Position numbers and translations under genes: made by a program
Source of the DNA: Cryptomeria japonica
Lineage: Eukaryota; Streptophyta; Pinopsida; Cupressales; Cupressaceae
DNA: 64,000 bases
Direction: 5' to 3'
NCBI RefSeq assembly: GCF_030272615.1
Contig: NC_081414.1
Coordinates: forward strand, 814,964,569 to 815,028,568
The notes under the pieces: generated by a model
Told to the model about the DNA's origin: nothing
The model's input: the letters and a program-made list of their open reading frames with translations, nothing else
Databases searched by the model: none
In this document: positions 1 through 11,277 of the stretch, piece by piece
Layout: every line of letters starts with the position of its first letter
Position numbering within the stretch: position 1 is the stretch's first letter

Positions 1-1118
1 TCAAAATCAATCTTCTTCGATGCAGTACATGGCTCTATAGATGGCTGCAAAACCAAAGTTCAAAAGCCAAGTTAGAATTCTTTTCTAGAAATAGTTCACA
101 ATTAACAACATAACTATGCATTTAACTATAATTCCTTTGCAATTGAAATGTAGATTACCTCATCGACTGATCTAGGAGCTAATGCCTTCGCTCTTCTCTC
201 CTTGTCACTCTTAGCATTAAAAGGATCCATGTTATGGTCGTACCACAAAGAGGTCTATTGTAGATTAAATGTACAATTAATACAATATACTAACACAAAT
301 ATATCAAAAACACTTAAAAGCTGTAATATAGAGAACAATGACATACATGTGCCTGAGATTCTTCTCCAATGGACTGAGGATGGCTCACCATCAATGGAGA
401 AACTATCGCTATTATCTATACAAAAAATGATCAAAGATTAAATACAATTAATATAATGATAACTATTGTAGGTTAAAAACAATTAATGTAATATATCAAA
501 CAAAAGTGTACGGGATCATGAGATGCTTCTCCAGTGCATGGAGGAAGGCTCGCCATTGATGAAATTAAGAAAATAAAGTAGAGATACATAGCTTCGCCCT
601 CTCTTAATCCATGAGCGAATCAGGTGCATTCAACAAATCCACATAGCTCAATGGTCGTTGTACATGTAAAATAGACAAAAAACACTAATCAATCTACAAA
701 CCCCAACTAATACTTGATTTCAACATTTTCCAACAATTGTACAACTAAAATTGTGTTCAATTACCTTCTTCCCATGTTTTGGTGTCATCGAGGAATTCGT
801 TTCCTTAGGACAAGGCCTAGACGCTGAGGGGGTACCCTAAAAAAATAAAATTAACATGAGATATTAATACAGATAATATATTAAATATAATTTAAAAAAT
901 CTAAAATGAAATGACTTACATATTCCATCAAAACAATACATAAAAAGGGTTGTACAAAATATGATACCATATAGCCTTGTTGGCCAAAATCGATCGTTGA
1001 GAGCGTGATGTCATCAATCTGGGACATTTGGTCCCCTATCAACACCTACAAACCAAAAATTGGACCAAGAATTAAAGATAGTTAGTATATCTTGTAATAT
1101 TTTTGAATTCCAAGTGTA
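1..1118 (-). pseudogene. Gene X copy 1 (X1), downstream exons; unknown transposon-associated protein
   Basis: Read on the minus strand as short exons with GT-AG style borders. About 760-835 encodes a PKHGKK-type basic end followed by GTAATT; about 590-660 encodes a SYVDLLNAPDS-like stretch; about 510-570 and 345-400 are two related exons sharing a GEESQ/GEASQ core, so an exon appears duplicated; 159-254 encodes WYDHNMDPFNAKSDKERR and ends at a GTAATC donor; 1-44 is the last exon and runs off the window. The same exons recur in X2 at 36730-37152 and 41570-42330. The Tat retrotransposon at 1124 interrupts an intron, so the 5' exons lie at 15741-17096. I recognise no family. The basic, charged C-terminal half would suit a DNA-binding or nuclear protein, but that is inference. 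Confidence 0.45.
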
Positions 1119-1123
1119 CTATT

Positions 1124-1905
1124 TGTGTATGGTGAAAATGGATAACAATAATAACAAAATTGAAAGGCTAAATGAATTCAACCACAAAACCCTAGCCTAA
1201 CAACAACAAAGATCCACCATAACATATGAAGATTACCTAAGACAATGTAAATAAAATAAAATCACAAAGATTATACCATTACATGTCCAATAGGGTTTTG
1301 ATCTCCATTCTTCCTATCTCCACTGATCTTGCTTGATATATTTGCTCTCAGATTTTATGTGCATAAGAGCTCAACAAAGAACAGAATGTGGTTGCAAGTA
1401 GGATCATAGTGTAGTCAAGTCCTTAAGATCAGCGATTAGGTCATTAGCTCATTAGGGTTTGATAATGAAGGAAGCATATCCTTAAATAGAAGACACAATA
1501 TGAAATGGAGGGATAAGATTGAGAGGTGTAAAAAGGAGGTCAGCTAGGATTAGAGGGTAGGTAGAAGAAATAATAAAATAATGAAAGGGGTAGGTAGTGT
1601 AAGAATTAAGAGATGAATGACATGTGTCATGGATAGAAAAGGCTAATGAATTAATTAAATAAATAAAGATTTATTTAATTAATAGAGGAAATGGGATAAT
1701 TAAATAAATAAGATATTTATTTAATTAGGAAAAGGATAATTTAAATAAATAAATGTATTTATTTAAAGGAGAAATAAGGCTAGAAGAGGATAAATGAATT
1801 AATTAAATAAATAAAGATTTATTTAATTAATAGAAGAATTAGGCTTAGATAATTAAATAAATAAAATATTTATTTAATTAGACATGACAATTTTGGGTGT
1901 CTACA
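1124..1905 (-). repeat. 3' LTR of the Tat-like element
   Basis: The left LTR in window order, which is the 3' LTR since the element reads on the minus strand. Its length equals that of the right LTR. The stretch about 1650-1880 holds five AT-rich palindromes built on ATTAAATAAATAAA and its complement. A polypurine tract lies directly outside its inner edge at 1906-1919. Confidence 0.95.
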
Positions 1906-1919
1906 TTTTGCCCCTCTTT
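1906..1919 (-). promoter_or_regulatory. Polypurine tract
   Basis: On the minus strand AAAGAGGGGCAAAA abuts the 3' LTR. It is the expected primer site for plus-strand DNA synthesis in an LTR retrotransposon, and it fixes the element's orientation. Confidence 0.85.
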
Positions 1920-2434
1920 GAGACAATACAGCTTGTCGCGTTGTTTCAAAGAAGATAAGATGAACTGATACAGAGTTGCCCCAAGATGGGAATGATATGC
2001 CCCCTCGAGAGATTGGATGAAAAATGTCTGAAATGATCGCAGACAATCTCTCGATAAGAAAGACAGGATAGACTGGACTAACAGGATAAAGTGACAAAGT
2101 CACGAGATAATGAAGACTGACTCAAGAAACGAGGGCGAGGGCTAGGGTAGGCTATAAGATAGACCACGGGCAAAAGACATCCTCATTGTCATCTACACAT
2201 CCACGAGAGCAGATTGTAGAACAAGAAAAGAGCAGTAGCAGTCAGTAGCGATGGCTTTCATTCATAGATTCGACCGCATTCGCCGATTCCAGAGGCCAGC
2301 AAAGGCAGGAGAGCTGGTAAGTACCACCAAACCTCCTCATACTTCGATGCATTTATTTTTGTCATTAATGCATGGTAGATAGAGCAATAAATGTGCTTAG
2401 AAATAGGGTACAAAAATGTCAAAAAATGTTTAGG

Positions 2435-2720
2435 CACGTCTGCATTGGTGCCAGGTGTGTCTGTGTCCGCCAGGTGCGTCTGTGTGGGTGCCAACCACGT
2501 CTGTGTTTAGAAACACATTTATGTCAAATGCGGACGTGTTTGTGTAATGTAGGGGCATCTATGCCAAAAAGGCACGTCTGTGTCACCCAGGCACGTTTGT
2601 GCAGAGTATAGGCACGTTTGTGTCATTCAGGCGCGTTTGTGTTTTTCAGGCGCGCTTGTGCAGTCTTTAAGCGTGTTTGTGTCAGGTAAGCGCATTTATG
2701 TCCAAAAAATGCAAATTTTT
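2435..2720. repeat. Degenerate short tandem repeat, GCGTCTGTGT core
   Basis: About a dozen diverged units of roughly 20-24 bp share a core like GGCACGTCTGTGT or GGCGCGTTTGTGT. They lie in the non-pol 3' part of the Tat-like element. The complementary word ACACAGACG recurs at 14580-14890 beside the primer-binding site. Confidence 0.7.
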
Positions 2721-2814
2721 GTCTTCTAGGTCAAATCGACAATTCTGTGATGAACATACACTGTCAATTGGATAAGTTGCTGAGAGGATACACTCAAGCA
2801 GGTCCTCTAGGGAA

Positions 2815-3150
2815 GACTAGGATAGATCAAGGCACTTTGTGATGAACAGTGAGTACCAAGATAGAGTACTTTGTGATGAACAGGGAGTACCAAAATATGA
2901 GCAGCACTTTGTGATGACAGTGAGTGCAAATGTGAGGAGCACTTTGTGATGAACAGGGAGTGCAAAACACGTAGTACTTTGTGATGAACAGGGAGTACCA
3001 CTAGGATAGAAGCAACACTTTGTGATGAACAGTGAGTGTCACTAGGATAGATAGCAACACTTTGTGATGAACAGGGAGTGTCACTAGGATAGAATGCCAT
3101 ATACATTTAGATAAAAAGTAGCATTTTGTGATAAACAATGAATGCCACTA
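2815..3150. repeat. Minisatellite, ACTTTGTGATGAACAG core
   Basis: Seven or more diverged units of about 35-55 bp repeat the pattern CACTTTGTGATGAACAGGGA plus GTGCCACTAGGATAG. It lies just upstream of the antisense PMD sequence. Confidence 0.75.
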
Positions 3151-3190
3151 TGACTGACATGATTGGTTTGCTTGACTGCAGGAGTATTTG

Positions 3191-3742
3191 CCGATGCTAG
3201 AGTCACGGGAGAGATTTCCATCGACATAGAGATTGCGACCTGAGTTGACAGCCGAGGACCAAGCGGCTATTGAGGCTATGGGATTGAGACATATTCTATA
3301 TGTGCCTAAGTTTTGAGTAAACATGGGACTACTGACTGCACTAGCTGAGAGATGGCACTCAGAGACTTGTAGTTTTCATTTGTCGATGGGTGAGATGACA
3401 GTCACCCTGGAGGATGTATACAGGATTCTGTGGATACCGATTGATGGGGAGCTGATTCCTTACAATTGAGACGGAGACAGAGATGCCCTTAGATGAGTGT
3501 TCTAGGATCTGGGACTGGAGATGAGGGTGGGACATGTGGCATGGGATACCATGACATGGATAGGATTAGCACTACCAACAGTGTTGGCAGGAGTTATCAG
3601 TGGGTTCCTTTGTCCAGATAGGGCAACACGAGGGGTGGCTGTAGAGGACACAAGGGCCAGGAGAGATGATCTTGGGGTGGGTCCTTCTAGGGCTCAGACT
3701 TTGTCGAGGCCAGCTGGCTCTAAGGAAGGGAATTTATCATAG
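3191..3742 (+). pseudogene. Plant mobile domain (PMD, MAIN/MAIL-like) relic, antisense to the retrotransposon
   Basis: One plus-strand frame reads through 3191-3742 with at least five in-frame stops. Visible pieces include ELTAEDQAAIEAMGLRHIL, LLTALAERWHSETCSFHLS, MTVTLEDVYRILWIPIDGEL and HVAWDTMTWIGLALPTVLAG, ending with an FLCPD stretch. The order 'ALxERWxxETxxFHL' then 'GExTxTLEDVxxxLxxPxDGE' is the hallmark of the plant mobile domain known from MAIN, MAIL1 and retrotransposon-captured copies. Several hundred residues usual for the family are missing beyond the N-terminal part. It runs opposite to gag-pol, between integrase and the 3' LTR, where Tat-lineage elements often carry extra sequence. 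Domain assignment is firm; current function is unlikely. Confidence 0.8.
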
Positions 3743-5460
3743 CCGTAGAGGGCTCCCTATGTATCAGTATTGTACCATTTTGTATGATGACATAGACACC
3801 TATGGGTGATTGTAGCCATATGATTTTGACATCATTGTATCATGACACTTTTGATTATATATGAGATGATTCATCTTTACGGCAGCTATATGCATGTGTA
3901 CCTTTGTGATGAGATATTTTTATGATGTATGTTTCTATGTGATGCTTATGATATGGATGCAAATATGTACATAATGAAATGTAATATATATATATATTTT
4001 TTGTTCTTTTATGTTTTATATGTGTATGCATGATGCAAATGTGAATGTATGTAATGCAAATGAATATGATAATGCAAATGTAAATTGTGCTAACAGGTGT
4101 TGTGTGCAGGATGTGATGTAGTTGTGATATCTATATGTATGTATGAAATGCTTATATGTGGTAATGCAGGTGCAAACTACATGAAATGCAAATGTTTTTG
4201 GTGTGTCATTATACTCAGTCATGTGATAGCAGGCTATGCGGACTCGAGAAGGATGATGGAAGTCAATCAAGAAAGGGGGATGAAAGATAGAAGATATGAA
4301 CGTGAAAGAGCTTCTTGTGCATTATCATCATTGAGCTTTATTATGGCAAGTAGGTTATGACAATTGAGGCATATGTTTGACCCAAAAAGTCATTGTACCT
4401 ATTTTCATGGAGATAAGACAGTCACAAACAAGGAATGCCCCAGTTCACACTAGACTCACAGTGTCCTCATATCCTTGGACAAGTCATAGCATTACTAAAA
4501 GACAATCCACAGACAGCCAATATAAATAGGTGACGATACCCCATCCTCGCCTTTCTAGTCAAAGACATCTTGGAGATAGAATCTCTAGTCAGAGACATCC
4601 CAAAAAAGCTAAAAGACATGTCACCAAAAAGATAAAATCAAAAGAAAACTAAGACTCGACACCAACATCCACTGTAGTCCTCAAATTTAGTGTCTTTTAT
4701 CATTTGTATAAGTCTTATTTGATTGTGGTCACAATGTTTACTTTCACAAAAAGGATAGATAGCACTGAACCATAATGTTGTCTGAGTCTATTAAAAGATA
4801 TGATTTGTTGAAGCCCATTGTTGCTGCGGTCTAATCTGAAATTGACTGAATCCATGAAAATGATACTTTATTGCGAAGAAGATGAGACCTTATTGCAGAT
4901 TGGCGATGCAAATGTTGCTTTATTGCGAACTATGCGCAAATAGATTGAAGGAAGCTGGAAGAAACTGTGCTCCTCGAAACATGTGATGCTCTCAGCTCCA
5001 CACCCATCACTAGATGTAGGATTTGCCTTAGCCATAGATAGGATTTGATTTATTATGAATGGAAAGGGAGGTTTCTTATGAATGGCTAACCAATCTTGGG
5101 TAGATCAATAACAAGCCATGATGGGAATGGGTAAGTTTATTATGAACGAATAGGTTGTGAGTGTGTGCAAAGTGAAAGGATGAAAGTGGATCCTGAAGGA
5201 GGGAGGAGAAATGTCTCTACACATGGCACTGGTGACCCATTTTTCACCATGGTACTTTCCTATGGTGCCACCGAAGTGGTTTTCATTGTTGGACGAAATT
5301 ATTTCTCTTTACTTTTTTTTTTTTTTTTTTTCGTATTTTTGAAATTTTTTTATTTTTTTGTATTTTTGAAATTAGGATACTCCAAAGAGCTATGTGTAGA
5401 ACTTGCGAAGGTGCATGCTATTGATAGGATCCTCCAAAGGTTCACCTTCTATAGTTGAGA
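3743..5460. other. Non-coding 3' region of the Tat-like element
   Basis: There is no supportable gene. The stretch 3840-4180 is rich in ATG/TGTAT words; 5314-5332 is a poly-T run followed by TTTTTGAAAT repeats. It separates the PMD relic from the integrase end. Confidence 0.6.
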
Positions 5461-5461
5461 G

Positions 5462-6550
5462 CTAATATGCCCTAGATCCATATTCTACTGTAATGATGTA
5501 AGGACCAAGCCAATTTGTTTCGAACTTGCCCTTCTTCTCTCTGTCTTGCTGATTCTTGGGGTTTTCTCTGAGAACCAAGTCACCTACCTCAAATGTTTGA
5601 GACTTGACCTTGTGATTGTAGCTGCAACTCATTCGTTGTTGGTAAGCCTTGAGATGATTAAAAGCAGTTTGTCTCCGTTCATCCAGTAGTTCCAGTTCTT
5701 GTAAGCAAGAGACCCTATAATCTTCATCACTGATGATGTTTTGCAAAGAGACCCGTAAAGAGGGTAACTCGACCTCAATAGACAAGATGGCTTCCATGTC
5801 ATAGACAAGTGAATAGGGTGTAGCTCCTGTAGGTGTGCGAACACTTGTACAGTAGGCCCAAAGTGCAGGATTAAGTTGGATATGCCAATTACGGCCAGCG
5901 TCGTCGACTGTCTTCTTAAGGATTTTAAGGATTGTTTTATTAGACGCCTCAGCTTGGCCATTACCTTGGGGGTAATATGGTGTGGAGAAATGATGGGAAA
6001 TATGGAAGCGATCACAGAGTTCACGAACATCTTGATTTTTGAAGGGACGCCCGTTATCGATGATAATGGAAACAGGGATACCGTATCGGCAAATGATATA
6101 GTTGAGGATAAACGTAGCAATCTGTTTTCCAGTGACTTGTGTGAGAGGCACGACTTCAATCCATTTTGTGAAATACTTTGTAGCAGTGATAATGAATTTA
6201 TGACCATTAAAAGAAGGAGGGTGAATCTTGCCTATGAGATCGAGTCCCCACTGACAAAAGGGCCAAGGAGACGCAATTGGTTGTAGTTCTTGTGTTGGTG
6301 CATGTATGAGGTCTCCATGAATTTTACATTGCTTGCATTTCTTAACAAACTAATATGAGTCCTTTTCCATTTTGGGCCAATAATATCCAGTCCTAATGAG
6401 TTTCTTGGCCAAGGTAGGACCACTAGCATGTGGACCACATATCCCTTCATGCACTTCACGTAATGCAATCTGAGCTTTGTCGCTTTCTAAACATCTAAGA
6501 AGAGTGCCATCTAGACCTCACCGGTATAGGATATCAGCTAAAATGACATA
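5462..6550 (-). pseudogene. Integrase of the Tat-like element
   Basis: Read on the minus strand. The N-terminal zinc-binding part shows HEGICGPHA followed by CKQC (His-His-Cys-Cys). The catalytic core shows WGLDLIGKI (first Asp), SIIIDNGRPF (second Asp) and PQGNGQAEASNK (Glu), so the DDE triad is intact. A GPY/F-like WLGPYIITVEYGS lies near the C-terminus, which is the usual Ty3/gypsy ending. Stops break the frame near 6544, 6520 and 6350, upstream of the long intact piece (5462-6151). It would insert the cDNA into the genome, but this copy is broken. Confidence 0.88.
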
Positions 6551-7126
6551 TCAAGAGGATTGGTGAATGAAGGTATGATGTTGGTTATTTGATAAATTAG
6601 GAGGAAGGGTATTATCGTGAAGGTATGTGAACATGGAACCATATAACTGGGATTCGGGACCAACAACACATATCATCTCAGTAGGAGTGATCTCGTATGA
6701 AGGAACCAAAAGGTTATCCACCAAGAACTCATAGTAGGTCTCATTTGGAGGTAGATCGATCAATGAAGCAATTGTAGCCATGGCATCTACGGCGTGATTC
6801 TGATCTCTTGGTATCTGCTCAAAATCTATCTTTGTGAAGTGTTGTTTCAGGTCATCCACCATTTGTTTGTAAGGCATTAATTTTTCATCTTTTGTTTGGT
6901 AATCATCAGTTTCTTGACGGATGACAAGTTGAGAATTTCCAAAAACATGAAGTTCCTGGATCTTCCACTGAACTGCAATCCGTAATCCAGTTGTTAATGC
7001 CTCATATTCCGCTATATTGTTAGTGCAAGGAAATGATAAGCCGTATGATTTTGGTATAGAATCCCCTTGAGGAGTTATAAAGAGGATACCAGCTCCTACT
7101 CCATGCTATGTGTATGAGCCATCAAA
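6551..7126 (-). pseudogene. Second RNase H domain (aRNH type), Tat lineage marker
   Basis: Minus-strand reading gives a FDGSYT start, a CTNNIAEYEALTTGLRIA helix and a closing PRDQNHAVDAMATIASLI. These are the Asp, Glu and His/Asp positions of a complete RNase H fold. It follows the ordinary Ty3-type RNase H, so the element has two, which is known for the Tat lineage. A stop sits just upstream of the FDGSYT start and another right after it (near 7107). Confidence 0.8.
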
Positions 7127-7639
7127 CTATAGTTGCCATGACTTTGCATGTGATATTGTTAAAATGGATTCATCTGGAAATTCTGAACTTAGAGGAACAT
7201 CATCAATCATGGGGGCATCTGCTAATTGATCTACGATGGTTTGTCCTTTTATTGCTTTCCTGTCCACATACTTGATGTCAAATTCACTCAGGATCATTAC
7301 CCATTTGGCTAGTTGCCCAGTAAGCGTTGCTTTATTGAGAAGGTATTTCAATGGATCTATCCTTGCAATCAACTTAGTCTTATGAGTGAGCATATAATGT
7401 CGTAATTTCTGTGAAGTAAAGACCATGGCGAGACATGCACGTTTGATTGGTGTGTAGTTTAGCTCATATCCCACCAATGTGCGACTGATATAGTATACTG
7501 CCTTTTCCTTGCCCTCAACAATTTGTTGTGCTAGGAGTGCCCCCAGTGTTGTTGGAGTAGCTGAGATGTATAGTAACAAAGGCTGATCTGGAACTGGTGG
7601 CATCAAGATTGGCGGATTCAAAAGGTAATCTTTAAGCAT
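7127..7639 (-). pseudogene. Ty3-type RNase H of pol
   Basis: About 170 residues on the minus strand include PLLLYISATPTTLGALLAQ, KAVYYISRTLVGYELNYTPI and KLIARIDPLKYLLNKATLTG, the standard order in Ty3/gypsy RNase H. It lies between RT and the second RNase H. TAG stops bound it at 7646 and just past its 3' end, so pol is not continuous. Confidence 0.88.
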
Positions 7640-7648
7640 CTGGAAAGC

Positions 7649-8896
7649 CTATTGACAGTGATCGTCCCATTTGAATTTGATGTTTTTATGTAGCAAGTGC
7701 TGAAAAGGATTGCACTTATCTACAAGTTGTGCTATGAATCTCCGTATAGACTGGAGTCTCCCTTGTAAGGATCGAAGTTGACTGATATTTCTAGGTGGTG
7801 GCATGTCCAAGATGGCCTTGACTTTTGCTGGATTCACTTCGATTCCTCTTTTGGACACAATGAATCCTAGGAGCTTCCCAGAGGTTACTCCAAAGACACA
7901 TTTCTTGGGGTTTAATCTTACTTTGTATTTTTCCAACCGATCAAAGACGACTAAAAGTATGTCCAAATGTGTATCTCTATCTACTGATTTACCCAAGAGA
8001 TTGTCAACATAATCTTCCACCGTTACATGCATGAGATCATGAAAGATAGTAGTCATGGCTCTTTGATATGTAGCACCTGCATTTTCTAGCCCAAAGGGCA
8101 TGACATTCCAGCAGAAAGTTCCCCAAGGACAAGTGAATGATGTTTTGTGTTGATCCTCGGGTGCAATCCTTATTTGATTATAACCAGAAAATCCATCCAT
8201 CAATGATAACATTTCATGACCTGCCGTGAGATGAACAATCAAGTCAATATCTGGTAATGGGAAGTCATCCTTTGGACAAGCTTTGTTGATGTCTCTGAAA
8301 TCTGTACATATTCTGATGTTGCGATCCGGTTTACTAATAGGTACTAAATTAGAGACCCATTTAGGATAATCAATTGGGCGTATGAATCCGACATCCAATA
8401 ATTTCTCAAGTTCTGCTTTGACCAGTAATGCCACTTGTGGATGCATTTTTCTTAATTTCTATTTCACTAGCTTTGCCACCGGTTTGACTGTCAAATGATG
8501 CATTACCAAATCTGGATCTAGTCTAGGCATATCAGCATATGACCATGCAAAGTTGATTTGTCGTTCTTTGAAGAAACTTATGAATTTTGACCTTTCGAAC
8601 TCTGTCAATGATTGAGCCAGGAATATGTTGTGTGGAACCTCTTCTGTACCAATGTTTGTTTTGATAGTCTCTTCTACCAACATGGATGACGTTTCCTTAT
8701 ATGATGCTAGGAGAATGTCGAGCCTTCCATCTTCAGGTGCCTCAGAGAGGTTTTCACCCTCAGATACATCCTTTCTTTTTACTTTTTTGGGATCAGATAG
8801 CGCCACAGTGTGGTTTTTGCCATAAGACCCTTGATTTGTTCTTATTTTCACATTTTTGCGACTGGAAGGTCCGACACCCTCACCAAAATATGCCAT
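7649..8896 (-). pseudogene. Reverse transcriptase of the Tat-like element
   Basis: The minus-strand protein has the RT block order: a QVALLVKAELEKLLDVGFIR start, SKPDRNIRICTDFRDINKAC, LMDGFSGYNQI, FCWNVMPFGLENAGATYQR and the catalytic VEDYVDNLLGKS. The active site is YVDN rather than the usual YVDD, so one catalytic Asp is replaced. A TAG near 8456 separates the upstream linker (8459-8896) from the RT body (7649-8446). Replication in trans would be needed. Confidence 0.92.
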
Positions 8897-9726
8897 GTTG
8901 TTGAGTTCTATAGTGTATCCTGCTTTATGGTCCCCAGGGGGAAGGTTGTCTCGTATGCCCAGATAGTCAATAACAGCTTCATCATTTTGGAATGTGTCAA
9001 ATTGTGCTGGTCCTTCATGATCTCAGTCAATGAGTTGATGGTGAACAAGGGGAAGGCCTTTAATGTCTTCGAAATTAGCGAGGCTAAGAGTGAAGATGCA
9101 GTTATATTCGGGCATGTCAAGGTAATTATCAAAGTCATTGATGGCACTCTCCTCATTAGTCTCGATCACGAGTGAATCCAAATTGTCATCACTAGTAGTG
9201 CATTCTGGGACAGGTGTTCTCATCCTATGTGATTTCAACCTAGAACCTTGAGACAAAGACTATGTGGAATCCTCATGGGTTGTTTCTTGACCAACTCTGA
9301 ACTTTTTATAAAATTCCTCTTCTTCTATGGGTTCATCTGGCTCTCTGAATGTCTCGGTGAGCTTGTAGTCAATGGAGGATTTTTCTGAACCCCATTCCCA
9401 TTCATTGGAGTCTGTAGAATAGCGATCCTCTTGTTGAATTTTGGCAACTTTGATTTGTAATGCTTCCTCTGTCTTTTTAGTGTGAACCTTGGAAGTTAGG
9501 AAACCAAGTCCCTTCGAGCGTTCCTTTTTTACAGTCAATTCAGGTTGTAAAGGTTCAATGATGCCTTCCTTCCGTAACCCAAGAGGGATTTTTCCATCAT
9601 ACCCGAATTTTGTAGAATCTTGAAGCCTTTGCCATATTTCTCACAGGGTATATTGATGTGATCTTGTGTGTCATCTTCGATGTCTTTGTATAGCATTTTG
9701 TATAAACCTTCCTCTTCCAGTTCACC
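8897..9726 (-). pseudogene. Pol linker between protease and reverse transcriptase
   Basis: Minus-strand pieces at 9260-9538 (Lys/Glu-rich, with TFREPDEPIEEEEFYKKFRV) and 9023-9256 are acidic, low-complexity segments with no catalytic motif. They lie where Tat elements have a long spacer between protease and RT. Stops and frame changes break it into pieces. Confidence 0.5.
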
Positions 9727-11190
9727 TCATCTTTGAAAGGTAGTAGGGTCCCATTTGAATACCATGATGGATATTTGCTTGTTAGGATGTGGTCTTCCAT
9801 ATTCTTTTGGAGAACTCATGACTTGTCGTAAGTACATGGTCTGATTTAAAGTGTATTCTCCCATGCCTTTGTCCTGAAATTTGCCTTTAAGCTCACCTTG
9901 CTTTGATGTTGAGGGTTTCAATGACTCAGGATCAATGTATGCCGAAGAAGGAACAACTTCACGATTACTGGGAATGATGGTCTCAGTATGTGATCTCAAG
10001 TTATTGCAATATATGAACGGATTAGGATCACCGTTAACTGTTACCTCGACTCCATTATGAGGAAACTTAATGCATTGGTGATATGTCGATGGGACTGCCC
10101 TCATTTCATGAATCCAAGGACATCCTAGCAATATATTATAAGTGAGATCTAGATCCAGGACTTGACAAACCACATCCTTTGTAACTAGTCCAATTCTTAG
10201 AGGTAAGATGACTATGCCCTTGGATGAGCGTTCTTCATCATCATATGCCTTGATGGTGATTTGATTTGTTGAATTCACAGCTTTATCAAAATATCCCAAT
10301 TGTTTAATGGTGCTCAATGTACAAATGTTTAGACTTGCTCCTCCATCTATCAGGACTCGCTTTATTCTATGTTTGTGTATGAAGGATTCAACATGTAGTG
10401 GTGCATTATGTGGTTGACTTACGGAGGTGTCATCAGCTTCTATGAATGTAAGGGAATGTGGGATGGAAAGGTTTCCCACCATGGCTTGAAACTGGTCCAC
10501 GTTCAGATTAGTAGGAATGGCAGTGTCTCTCAAGATTTTGTCAAGAATAGCTTTATGAGCGGGAGATATGCATAAGAGCTCAAGGATGGAGATGAGTGCG
10601 GGTGTTTTCCCTAACTGTTCTACAAGGTTATATTCAAGTTTGGTTGATGAAGAAGCGGTGTTTTTAGTGGAGGTACCTTGCAAAGTGATTTTACCTCGAT
10701 GAGTTGTAACATGACATTCAGAGGTAGGTTCGGAAGAAGATCCAACACCTTTTAGGACAATCTTGGGTTGCAGGGTAGTACTCTCAGGAGTTTTGTCCTT
10801 GATGATAATAGTAGAGACATGATTGTCCATCAAGATGTGATTGATAGTTGAATCATAGTTGTAAGGTGCTCTAGTATAGTTGGCTTGATCATATGTGACT
10901 TTAGCTTTTCCCTTGTCATGCTTTGGGGAGGGCTCCTTAAACATCTCATGTTCTTAATTGGATGAGTGTCCCTCAATCTCAATGTCACCTCTATCAATGA
11001 GATCTTGTACGATGTTCTTCAGTCGATGACAATTTCCTGTTTTATGACCCTTGCTCTTATGAAACTCACAATACTCATCATCATTCCACCAATTTGGTTT
11101 AACCTTTGGTTCATATGGAGGAAAATTTGGAATTGTGATTACCTTGTTTGCCACTAACTTTTTGAAAACTGACTCAAGTGGTTCTCCCAA
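9727..11190 (-). pseudogene. Gag zinc-knuckle region and aspartic protease
   Basis: At 10954-11190 the minus strand shows EYCEFHKSKGHKTGNCHRL, a CCHC-like nucleocapsid motif with altered spacing. After a stop near 10952 the 405-residue frame 9727-10944 holds the retropepsin-type active site as VLIDGGASLN (Asp-Gly-Gly in place of Asp-Ser/Thr-Gly) and the flap/hydrophobic core around NILLGCPWIHEM. DGGAS occurs in plant Ty3/gypsy proteases of this type. It would mature Gag-Pol. Confidence 0.78.
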
Positions 11191-11277
11191 TGGAGTGTAC
11201 TTCCTTCATGATCTAGAAGTTGTTTGAGTATTCACTTGATTGTTTGTAGAACTTGATCCCGAAAAGATGAATTTGGG

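Noticed and set aside
5629-6207. 192-residue minus frame and 136-residue plus frame over the integrase
   Set aside because: Shadow frames; the integrase motifs are in the 5462-6151 minus frame.
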